From Betaproteobacteria bacterium HGW-Betaproteobacteria-6 (GTDB lineage: Bacteria; Pseudomonadota; Gammaproteobacteria; Burkholderiales; Rhodocyclaceae): 42,008 bases of DNA. The notes beneath the pieces were generated by a model. The model was given only the letters and a program-made list of their open reading frames with translations. It had not been told where the DNA came from and searched no databases. Shown in pieces: positions 34,599 to 42,008 of the stretch (the first letter of the stretch is position 1; every line of letters begins with the position of its first letter). The position numbers and the translations under genes were made by a program. The DNA is taken from NCBI GenBank assembly GCA_002842145.1, contig PHCF01000015.1:1-42008 (forward strand), given 5' to 3'.

Positions 34599-37500
34599 AT
34601 GCTCCAATTACGAAACTACCTAACCGACTCTCGTTTTCTCTCATTTATTGGTATTGCTGCGATTGCCGCTTTCTTTTTTCTCGGGGCGAATACGTTAAAA
34701 ATTGCGCTGGTTTGGGCGGCGATTGCCAGCGGAATAGTGGTCACGGTGTGGTTGGTCGTTTGGCTGTATAGGAAAAGGAGGGCACGAAAAGCGGGCGAGG
34801 ATATCGGATCCATGCTCGAACAGCAGGGGGAAAAAGCGCTCAAAAAGGCTGCTCCTGATGCGTCCGCCGAGATTCAGGCTTTGCGCCAGCGGATGCTGGA
34901 TGCCGTCAAAACAATAAAGACATCAAAGCTTGGTCAGATGTCTGGAGCCGAAGCGCTGTACGAACTGCCCTGGTACATGACTATCGGCAATCCGGCTGCT
35001 GGCAAGAGTACAGCGATCGTCAACTCCGGTCTCAAATTCCCGTTCGATGACGGGGGCAACGCGATTATCAAAGGGATTGGCGGGACAAGAAACTGCGATT
35101 GGTTTTTCACGACAGAAGGTATCCTGCTCGACACCGCAGGGCGTTATTCGATTCACGAAGAAGATCGTGAGGAATGGCTTGGCTTCCTCAAACTGCTCAA
35201 GAAACACCGCCCGCGAGCCCCGATTAACGGCATCATCGTCACCGTAAGCATTGGCGAACTGATCGGTAATGCGCCAGGTTTTGCCATCAGCCTTGCGAAA
35301 AGCTTGCGCCAAAGGGTTCAGGAACTGACGGAGAAACTGGAGGTCTTTGCCCCGGTCTACGTGTTGTTTACCAAAGTCGACCTCATTCCCGGGTTTCACG
35401 AATTTTTTGTCGATCTCGACTGGAACGAGCGTGATCGAGTCTGGGGCGCAACGATCCCCTACGAGCGGGCCGGTGGGAGTGATCTGATAGCCTTGTTCGA
35501 CCAGCATTTTGACGAAATGTACGACGGTCTGCGTGCCCTCAGTGTGGCTCAGATTTCTCGTCAGCAAGGTGAGAACACCCCGCCGGGACTATTAACGTTT
35601 CCCTCTGAGTTTGCCGCTGTCAAGCCTGCGCTGCGGGCGTTTGTGGCGACGCTGTTCGAGGACAATCCTTTCCAGTTCAAACCGGTTTTTCGGGGCTTTT
35701 ACGTCACCTCGGCAATTCAGACCAATGAAGTTACCCCGGTCGCCAATGACCGGATCTTGCGCAAATTTGCGCTACAGGGCAGCGGAAACGGTCAGGTACA
35801 CACGACCTTGAGTCATGGTTATTTTCTCAAGGAACTTTTTTCGAAGGTGATTTTCCCGGACCGGAATCTTGTTCGGCAACACACTACCAGACACAAAGCG
35901 CGCCTTCGCCAATTTGCCGTGTTCGGGACGTTGTGCCTTCTTGGTCTCGGCCTGGGGGGCTGGAGTTGGTCGTATTTCAACAACCTTAGCCTGCTCGCCA
36001 ATGTCGAGCAGGACGTCGCCAAGGCGGTCAAGGTTCAGGAGGGGCGCATCGATCTGCAATCACGCCTGGAGGCTCTTGAAATCATCCAGGACAGGCTGGC
36101 GCAATTGGAGAAATTCAACGAGGACCACCCTGTTTCAATTGGCCTCGGTTTATACCAGGGCGGACGAATGGCCGACGTATTGCGTCGAGAGTATTTCGCC
36201 GGTATCGGCAACGTCATGCTGGTTCCGGTCAAAGATAACCTTGAGGCATTCCTCTACGAAGTAAATGCGCAAGGCGATCGCTTAAAGGCAAAAGGTGATG
36301 ACAAAAGCGAGGCAAAACTGACCGGCAGCCAATACAAGGCGGCATCGCCTTCGGATGTCGAGGATGGCTATAACGCCTTGAAAACCTATCTCATGCTTTC
36401 CAGTCACGATCATATCGACGTCGGTCACCTCTCGGACCAGATCGCACGTTTCTGGCGATCCTGGCTGGAGTCGAACCGGGGGACCATGCCGCGCGAGCAG
36501 ATGATCCGTGTTGCGGGACAGATTTTGACCTTCCATCTCGAGCACGCAAATGACCCCGAGTGGCCCACCATTGCGAACAACGTTGTATTGGTCGATGAGG
36601 TTCGTGACCGGTTGCGCCAGGTTGTCCGTGGCATGCCGGCTGCCGAGCGAGTGTATGCAGAAATAAAGGCGAGGGCTTCCACCCGCTTTGCGCCGCTGAC
36701 CGTCGCCAATATCGTCGGCCCGGAAAATTCGCAACTGGTTGCTGGTAGTCATGTGGTGTCCGGTGCTTTTACCGTCGAGGCTTGGCGTGAGTACGTACAA
36801 AATGCCATCAAGGATGCGGCAACCAACGAACAGAGCAATGCCGACTGGGTTCTTAAGACGTCGACCAAGGATGACCTGACCCTTGAGGGGAGTCCCGAGC
36901 AGATCCAGAAGTCACTCGTCGCCATGTACAAGCGCGACTACGCCGAGGAATGGAAGCAGTTTGTTCAAGGTATCGGCATCACCACTTTCGAGACATTCCC
37001 CGAAGCGGTAGCGGCAATGGATCGACTGGGCGACCCCCAGATGTCGCCGGTGGGGACCCTGATCAAGCTTACCTTCGACCAGACAGCCTGGGATAACCCG
37101 GCCATGGCCAATCTACACATGGCGCGTGCGCAAAAGGGCTTTGTCGAGTGGTTCAAGCGGTCGGTGTTGCAGATGTCGCCCAGCCGGGTGCAGCTTGATG
37201 TCAATGTTTCGGCCAAGGAGGCGGAAATTCCAATGGGGCCTATCGGCAAGGAGTTTGCCGGATTTGGCCGTCTGGTCATTCCGCGCGACAAGGGTGAACC
37301 CCTGGTTGATACGTACCTCAAGCAGCTTTCGAAATTGCGTACTCGTCTGAACCAGTTGAAGAACCAAGGAGACCCAGGGCCCGGTGCGCTCAAGTTAATG
37401 CGCGAGACGCTGGATGGAGGCAACTCTGAAATGGCGGAAACCTTGCGTTTTGTTGATGAACAGATGTTGACCGGTTTGCCAGACAAGCAGCGAGCCGTTC

Positions 37501-38408
37501 TTCGTCCTCTGCTCGTGCGTCCGCTGTTGCAGTCATATGCCTCGGTGATCAAGCCCGCCTCAGTTGAACTGAACAAGACCTGGGATGCTCAGGTGTATGA
37601 ACCGTTCAACCGTAAATTGGCGATCAAGTATCCATTTTCCGGCAAATCGAATATCGAAGCTTCGCCGGTCGAAATCGCTCAAATGTTCGGTCCTGAAGGG
37701 GCAATCTCGAAGTTCATGGAAACAACAATGGGCCCGCTGGTGGTCCGTCGTGGCAATACCATTGCACCTCGGACATGGGGGGATCTCGGTCTGGTTCTGC
37801 AAGCCGAAACGACGAACGATTTTTCCAATTGGGTCGCTCCGCTTGAGGGAGGTGCGGCCAACGATGCGGGCGCGACGGCGGGTGCTGGCCGAGGCCAGGC
37901 TCAGACAGTCTTCATGGTCCGGCCGCAACCGTCACCAGGAACGACCGGTTACGTCATTGAAATTGATGGACAAAAACTGAGCTATCGGAATGGTCTCGTG
38001 CAGTGGGTGAACTTTGTTTGGCCTAATCCGAGTAGTACTCCCGGGGCAAAAATCGTCGCGACGACGTTTGAGGGGAAGGTCGTCGAGGTGGTCAATATTC
38101 CCGGCCGTTTCGGCCTGGAAAAAATGATCAATGCGGCCAAACGGACACGTCAGGCCGACGAGTCGTTCAGAATGGTTTGGGCGGCCGATGGGGTCGAGAT
38201 TGGTGTCGATCTGAAGGTGGTCAGTAGTGCGCAGGTTCAGGCCAACGGAGGTGAAAGCGGTAGCAGCCGTCGCGGCCTGGCCGGGGTCGTTCTGCCGGCT
38301 AGGGTAGTGGCTGACAGCGTCAGCCGGGATATGGCCACCTCAACCGCCGATGGGGCAGCGGCGGCATCTGGAAGCAGCACCGACAAGTTGGCAGGAGGTG
38401 TGCAATGA
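34599..38408 (+). CDS. tssM: Type VI secretion membrane-complex protein TssM (IcmF)
   Basis: 1269 aa. Two N-terminal transmembrane helices (about 12-31 and 33-57), a cytoplasmic GTPase-like domain with Walker A GNPAAGKST (130-138) and a following GGTRNCDWFFTTEGILLDTAGRY, a third membrane helix (FAVFGTLCLLGLGLGGWSWSYF, near residue 450), then the long periplasmic IcmF-related region. TssM spans the periplasm with TssJ and TssL as the anchoring channel. The ATG at 34599 is preferred over a TTG two codons upstream. Its stop overlaps tagF (ATGA). Confidence 0.95.
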   Translation: MLQLRNYLTDSRFLSFIGIAAIAAFFFLGANTLKIALVWAAIASGIVVTVWLVVWLYRKRRARKAGEDIGSMLEQQGEKALKKAAPDASAEIQALRQRMLDAVKTIKTSKLGQMSGAEALYELPWYMTIGNPAAGKSTAIVNSGLKFPFDDGGNAIIKGIGGTRNCDWFFTTEGILLDTAGRYSIHEEDREEWLGFLKLLKKHRPRAPINGIIVTVSIGELIGNAPGFAISLAKSLRQRVQELTEKLEVFAPVYVLFTKVDLIPGFHEFFVDLDWNERDRVWGATIPYERAGGSDLIALFDQHFDEMYDGLRALSVAQISRQQGENTPPGLLTFPSEFAAVKPALRAFVATLFEDNPFQFKPVFRGFYVTSAIQTNEVTPVANDRILRKFALQGSGNGQVHTTLSHGYFLKELFSKVIFPDRNLVRQHTTRHKARLRQFAVFGTLCLLGLGLGGWSWSYFNNLSLLANVEQDVAKAVKVQEGRIDLQSRLEALEIIQDRLAQLEKFNEDHPVSIGLGLYQGGRMADVLRREYFAGIGNVMLVPVKDNLEAFLYEVNAQGDRLKAKGDDKSEAKLTGSQYKAASPSDVEDGYNALKTYLMLSSHDHIDVGHLSDQIARFWRSWLESNRGTMPREQMIRVAGQILTFHLEHANDPEWPTIANNVVLVDEVRDRLRQVVRGMPAAERVYAEIKARASTRFAPLTVANIVGPENSQLVAGSHVVSGAFTVEAWREYVQNAIKDAATNEQSNADWVLKTSTKDDLTLEGSPEQIQKSLVAMYKRDYAEEWKQFVQGIGITTFETFPEAVAAMDRLGDPQMSPVGTLIKLTFDQTAWDNPAMANLHMARAQKGFVEWFKRSVLQMSPSRVQLDVNVSAKEAEIPMGPIGKEFAGFGRLVIPRDKGEPLVDTYLKQLSKLRTRLNQLKNQGDPGPGALKLMRETLDGGNSEMAETLRFVDEQMLTGLPDKQRAVLRPLLVRPLLQSYASVIKPASVELNKTWDAQVYEPFNRKLAIKYPFSGKSNIEASPVEIAQMFGPEGAISKFMETTMGPLVVRRGNTIAPRTWGDLGLVLQAETTNDFSNWVAPLEGGAANDAGATAGAGRGQAQTVFMVRPQPSPGTTGYVIEIDGQKLSYRNGLVQWVNFVWPNPSSTPGAKIVATTFEGKVVEVVNIPGRFGLEKMINAAKRTRQADESFRMVWAADGVEIGVDLKVVSSAQVQANGGESGSSRRGLAGVVLPARVVADSVSRDMATSTADGAAAASGSSTDKLAGGVQ

Positions 38409-39388
38409 GCACGGGCCTTTCTTCTGTCGCCACCTGTTTTGGCAAGATTCCTTCCCGCGGCGATTTCGTGAAGGGGGCTGGGCAGCATCAGTTGATCAGC
38501 GTGCTTGATCGCTGGGTTTCCCAAGGCATGGAGCGCCTGTCAGATGATCCTCGATGGAAGGCAGCCTACGATGCTGCGGCGCCCGTCGATTTTGCCTTTC
38601 TCGGAACACGCAGTCGCCTGTCTGTCGTTGGGCACTTGCGCCCCAGCGTCGATTCGTCCGGGCGTCGTTTTCCGTTTATCGCTGCGGCAACGATTGAACG
38701 CGATGACGCACTGATGTTCCGATGCGCCCCGGCCGGGCTTGCTCAGTCCTTTGGTTCGTTGGCGCGTTTGTCCGAAGCTGCCATCGTTGGTACGGAGATC
38801 AACGACGTCTTGGATGAATTTGAATCGGTGCGTTGTGCTGAAGATTTTGAACTCGCGACACAAACCGATCCTCTGGGAAACTTTGTACGACGCAATACCT
38901 TGAGTTCGCTCGAGGAGTTGTTAGGAAATGCCCAACCCGATGCGGTGCGAAGGATCATTCTGGCCATCGGCCTTTTGATGCGCCCGATTCTCGGGCAGGC
39001 CAGCGTTTCCATTGACAAGGAAATCGTTTTGCCGCTACCGGTCGACGAGCGCAACCGGAACCTGGTGGCCGGCTTGTGGTTGTATTTGATAACCGCCTTC
39101 TTGCGGCGGACGAATGTAGAATTGCAGGCGATCTTTGAGCGTCGGGCAGAAAATCCAAGAATGATTGTCGGCTTCAACGGGTCGTCTCCGCAAACGCTGA
39201 TTGCCAGCGTTTTGCCTGAATCGATGAGCGAACGCCTCATCGTCTTGGTCGATCCGGAATGGATAGAGGACCAGGCAGAGCTGGCCAGTGATTACGGTGT
39301 GGCCAAGCTATCGTCTTATCTGGCACAACCTGGCATTTCGCTAGAACAGGCGATCAATACTTTCCGCGAAGTTTTCCTCGGCGAATGA
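38405..39388 (+). CDS. tagF: Type VI secretion accessory protein TagF
   Basis: 327 aa. The N-terminal TagF domain is clear: CFGKIPSRGDFVKGAGQHQLISVLDRWVSQGMERL, AAPVDFAFLG and HLRPSVDSSGRRFPFI. TagF is a cytoplasmic post-translational repressor of type VI assembly in Pseudomonas. The C-terminal half is less conserved. It is linked by ATGA overlaps to tssM before it and the OmpA gene after it. Confidence 0.9.
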   Translation: MSTGLSSVATCFGKIPSRGDFVKGAGQHQLISVLDRWVSQGMERLSDDPRWKAAYDAAAPVDFAFLGTRSRLSVVGHLRPSVDSSGRRFPFIAAATIERDDALMFRCAPAGLAQSFGSLARLSEAAIVGTEINDVLDEFESVRCAEDFELATQTDPLGNFVRRNTLSSLEELLGNAQPDAVRRIILAIGLLMRPILGQASVSIDKEIVLPLPVDERNRNLVAGLWLYLITAFLRRTNVELQAIFERRAENPRMIVGFNGSSPQTLIASVLPESMSERLIVLVDPEWIEDQAELASDYGVAKLSSYLAQPGISLEQAINTFREVFLGE

Positions 39389-40185
39389 ACATGATGATCC
39401 GCATACTGATTTTGGCAATGTGCTCGGCTTTGCAGCTGGGTTTGGGGGCTGGTTCTGTGCTGGCTCAGGAAAAGACAGGGGAGCAAGGGGAGAGGGCCAC
39501 GGTGTCCGGCACCGTTCCCGACGAGGCTTCCAAGGTGGCGATTCTTGAGCGGCTCCGCAGCGTCTACGGTGCGGCCAATGTCGTCGACAAGCTGGAGGTC
39601 GGTGGTGTGGTTCCGCCACCGAACTGGACGGAGAACATGACCAAGATACTGACCGACAACCTCAAGCAGGTCCATAAGGGGCAAATGCAGGTGAACGGGA
39701 CACGCATCGCCCTGAAGGGAAATGTCGCCAATGAGGCGCAGCGGCAGCAGGTGGTCAGTCAAATGGCGAGCTCGCTGAACCCGACGTATTCGATCGATAA
39801 CGCGCTGGTGGCGCCGTCCGGCGAGGCTCAGCACGTTCTGGACAAAACCTTGGCGAATCGGGTTGTCGAATTCGAAAGTGGCTCGGCGAATCTGACCCCG
39901 CTCGGCAAGGCCGTCCTTGACGAAATGTATGGTGCCATCAGGCAGATCGGCACGCCGAAAGTCATGCTTGTCGGGCATACAGACAGCCAGGGGGGGCGAC
40001 CGGGGAATATCGTGCTTAGCCTGGCGCGGGCCAATACGGTACGGACCTACCTCGCGAACAAGGGGATTCCTGCCGAGAACCTGAGTGCCTCGGGTGTCGG
40101 CCCTGATCAGCCGGTGGCTTCGAACGATACTGTCGAAGGACGGGCCAGAAATCGGCGAATTGAATTCAAGCTGGTTCAGAAATAA
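39385..40185 (+). CDS. OmpA-like peptidoglycan-binding protein (TagN/TagL type)
   Basis: 266 aa, exported: the signal peptide ends near SVLAQ (about residue 28). The middle (residues 35-150) contains BON-like repeats (VSGTVPDEASKVAILERLRSVYG and ALKGNVANEAQRQQVVSQMASSLNP). The C-terminal OmpA domain holds VEFESGSANLTPLGKAVLDEM, VMLVGHTDSQGG, LSLARANTVRTYL and RARNRRIEF, with the Asp and Arg that grip diaminopimelate. It would fix the membrane complex to the cell wall. It ends the tssM-tagF run before a terminator. Confidence 0.85.
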   Translation: MNMMIRILILAMCSALQLGLGAGSVLAQEKTGEQGERATVSGTVPDEASKVAILERLRSVYGAANVVDKLEVGGVVPPPNWTENMTKILTDNLKQVHKGQMQVNGTRIALKGNVANEAQRQQVVSQMASSLNPTYSIDNALVAPSGEAQHVLDKTLANRVVEFESGSANLTPLGKAVLDEMYGAIRQIGTPKVMLVGHTDSQGGRPGNIVLSLARANTVRTYLANKGIPAENLSASGVGPDQPVASNDTVEGRARNRRIEFKLVQK

Positions 40186-40188
40186 AAA

Positions 40189-40216
40189 ATCCCCGCCTGC
40201 GAAGCGGGGATTTTTT
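40189..40216. terminator. Bidirectional terminator between the OmpA gene and tssA
   Basis: ATCCCCGC, a 7-base loop and GCGGGGAT with flanking A and T tracts. It serves the two convergent genes. Confidence 0.85.
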
Positions 40217-40232
40217 TGCCAGGCGAGACGCC

Positions 40233-41303
40233 TTACTCGTTGCTCGGGGCAACGCCGAGCAACTCCTCGACGCGAAGCAGGGCGCCGTCATCCTTGACCA
40301 CCGTGCGCAACCATTCATGCAGGGGCATGCAGCCCCACTTGGCCGCCTTTTCGGCTAGGTAGGCCACCGGGCTATGCGGTTCGGTTCGGCGAAAGAAGAC
40401 TGCGATTTCCTGCAATTGCTGGATCGCCTGCTCGCGAGAGTGTACGGGGGCACCGAAAGATGTTGAGCCCGAAACATGTTCGTTGATGTCGGCGCTGGCT
40501 TGGGCGGCTGGCATGGCTGCTTTTCCTGAAGGTTGTGGGCTGGTAGCGGCGGACGGGCCGGCGCGGCGCAGCAAAAATCGCTTCACGTCGTCGAGCGCAT
40601 CCAACGAAGGTCCGAAAGAGGGGGCATATTCGCCCATCCGCGCATTCAGTATCGTCTGGGCCGAAACCATGGCGACCATCAGGCGCTCGGCCGCTTGCAG
40701 CTTGTCATCAAATTGCTTGCGTGGAGTGTCGTTCGCTGCTGCCTCAAAGCGCTCGACCGTAACCGCCGCATGGCGGGCCATTTCTTCAGCCATGCCGGGG
40801 TCGCGCTCGAGGTTCTTGGTGGCGACGCGAGCTGACTCAAGGTCGGTTAATGAAAAACTCCCCTTGTTGGAGTTGGTTACGGGGACCTCGCGTATCAGCC
40901 GGGCAGTCTGGTTGACCAGCCAGTCAAGGACGCCGACGCGTTGTTCGATATCGCCATCGTCCGGCAAGGGGTGAAGGTGATCCCACTGGCTCTCGCACAA
41001 TTGCCCCAATAGCGCGTATCCATCGGCCAATCCGGCCAATCCATTGATCTTGCAACGCGCTTCAGTCAACCAGGCAACCAGGCGCAAATCCTTGGCTTTG
41101 TTGGCAAGCACCTGTTCACAAATTCTGACAACAGCCGGCCAGTCAGCCTCCTTGATGTCAGTGACCCACTCCCCCTGGGAAATTGTCGGGTCGTCGAAAC
41201 GCCGCGCTTCCTGAATTTCGTCGAATTCGGACGAAAAAATCAGATCTTCACCGCATGGCCCCGCCGGTGAGGAGAGTGGTTGTACAAGATATGCAATATC
41301 CAT
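40233..41303 (-). CDS. tssA: Type VI secretion protein TssA (ImpA N-terminal domain)
   Basis: 356 aa. The N-terminal ImpA domain is clear: YLVQPLSSPAGPCGEDLIFSSEFDEIQEARR, GEWVTDIKEADWPAVVRICEQVLANKAKDLRLVAWLTEARCKINGLAGLADGYALLGQLCESQWDHLHPLPDDGDIEQRVGVLDWL. The C-terminus SREQAIQQLQEIAVFFRRTEPHSPVAYLAEKAAKWGCMPLHEWLRTVV matches the short C-terminal domain of the class that caps or primes the baseplate and tail. It converges on the tssM run. Confidence 0.94.
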   Translation of the reverse strand: MDIAYLVQPLSSPAGPCGEDLIFSSEFDEIQEARRFDDPTISQGEWVTDIKEADWPAVVRICEQVLANKAKDLRLVAWLTEARCKINGLAGLADGYALLGQLCESQWDHLHPLPDDGDIEQRVGVLDWLVNQTARLIREVPVTNSNKGSFSLTDLESARVATKNLERDPGMAEEMARHAAVTVERFEAAANDTPRKQFDDKLQAAERLMVAMVSAQTILNARMGEYAPSFGPSLDALDDVKRFLLRRAGPSAATSPQPSGKAAMPAAQASADINEHVSGSTSFGAPVHSREQAIQQLQEIAVFFRRTEPHSPVAYLAEKAAKWGCMPLHEWLRTVVKDDGALLRVEELLGVAPSNE

Positions 41304-41646
41304 GATTTAGAAAATAAATGTAAAGTCGGATAGTTTATACGCATAGTCCGTCAATGTGGCTTTGCATGCGCCTGAATCGCCATACGGACCCGACAATTGG
41401 GCACGTCATTTCAATTTTGGCCAAAATTTCCGGTTGACCGTAGGATTCTCTCTTTTTCGTGAATCATCTGAAAAGAAGTCAATTCGCCGCCAATACAACA
41501 ATATGTCGTATCAAATGAAAAAATACTCATCAAACAGTCGGTAAAAGTGTTTCATGCAATATGGGTCATGACTTAAAATTGCATGCTATTTGGATCGCTT
41601 TCGGGGGCTGTTCCCGCTTTCTCGGCTTAAGGTCTGTTGAACTACT
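41304..41646. other. Divergent tssA-vgrG intergenic region
   Basis: 343 bases without a gene. It contains the second copy of the 35-nt repeat (41407-41441) and an inverted repeat CATGCAAT/ATTGCATG (41553-41560 and 41578-41585, 17 apart) about 60 bases before vgrG, which may be an operator. It should hold promoters for both genes; no consensus sigma-70 pair is obvious. Confidence 0.5.
41407..41441. repeat. 35-nt dispersed repeat, copy 2
   Basis: Identical to 1102-1136 over 35 bases in the same orientation, with the TTTTGGCCAAAA core. This copy is intergenic, about 104 bases upstream of tssA. Confidence 0.85.
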
Positions 41647-42008
41647 ATGCTCTCTGTATTCCAATCTGACACGCGTCTCTATGAACTGACTTGGCGCGGA
41701 GAAGGCGGCCCGGCGATTTCAGTCGAAGCCTGGTGGGGCAGGGAAGTGCTGTCTGAAGGCTTCGAAATTCATGTCGATTTGCTGGCAACCGATGCCTACC
41801 TTGAACTGAAACAGTTTCTGGGGCGCGCAGCCAGTCTCAAGACCCGCCTCTCCGATGGCAGCGAAGCCACCCGTACCGGCCTGGTCCGTTCGGCCAGCAA
41901 GCTGGGTAGCGACGGTGGCTTCGCCCGTTACCGCATTACCCTGGTCCCCTGGGTCTGGCTACTTAGCCGTGGCCGTCACAACCGCGTCTTTCAGGACAAA
42001 ACCGTCAT
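41647..42008 (+). CDS. vgrG: VgrG spike protein (TssI), 5' end only
   Basis: The first 120 codons; the gene runs off the right edge. MLSVFQSDTRLYELTWRGEGGPAISVEAWWGREVLSEGFEIHVDLLATDAYLELKQFLGRAASLKTRLSDG followed by RYRITLVPWVWLLSRGRHNRVFQDKTV is the N-terminal gp27-like part of VgrG. The start ATG 41647 fits where similarity begins. It presumably pairs with the PAAR protein at 32,874. Confidence 0.9.
   Translation, partial: MLSVFQSDTRLYELTWRGEGGPAISVEAWWGREVLSEGFEIHVDLLATDAYLELKQFLGRAASLKTRLSDGSEATRTGLVRSASKLGSDGGFARYRITLVPWVWLLSRGRHNRVFQDKTV

Overview
The window looks like a chromosome segment of a GC-rich betaproteobacterium, most like the Rhodocyclales (Dechloromonas/Azonexus type). This rests on the resemblance of the housekeeping proteins and is an inference, not a database result. 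Three regions can be seen. (1) Positions 1 to about 12,670 are core chromosome: the 3' end of slyD, a minus-strand run menD-queF-mutS-metallophosphoesterase, tRNA-Asp, an Hpt protein converging on a NarL-type regulator, smpB, ratA-rnfH, a DUF4124 gene, and guaB-guaA. guaB appears to have lost about 28 codons of its 5' end, and the DUF4124 and rnfH genes overlap tail to tail.

(2) Positions about 12,657 to 31,271 are an integrated, mobilizable, plasmid-like island inserted at the 3' end of guaA. It has a tyrosine integrase, probable attL and attR cores sharing GAGTGGGAAT, and CATGGTAT boxes at both ends. It carries an IncQ-type replication pair (RepA helicase, RepC initiator) with three 22-bp iterons, and a complete RP4/RK2-type relaxosome (TraK, oriT, TraJ, TraI). 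From the RP4 mating apparatus it has only trbJ, trbK and trbL. Five perfect copies of the RK2 KorB operator (TTTAGC-S-GCTAAA) and three TrfA-iteron-like boxes are spread over the island, but no korB, trfA, traG or other trb gene is present. The simplest reading is a satellite element built to respond to, and travel with, an IncP-type helper plasmid while supplying its own entry-exclusion and TrbL subunits. Its cargo includes a trypsin-like protease and a 922-residue HD-HSP90 ATPase, both candidate conflict or defence proteins.

(3) Positions about 31,300 to 42,008 hold part of a type VI secretion locus: an M15 peptidase with membrane anchors (TagX-like), a PAAR tip, a membrane-anchored protein that reads like a degenerate ketosynthase (thiolase fold), TssM, TagF and an OmpA-like TagN. 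TssA converges on these, and a VgrG runs off the right end. The sheath, baseplate and ClpV genes are not in the window. A 35-nt sequence with a TTTTGGCCAAAA core occurs identically inside the metallophosphoesterase gene and between tssA and vgrG.
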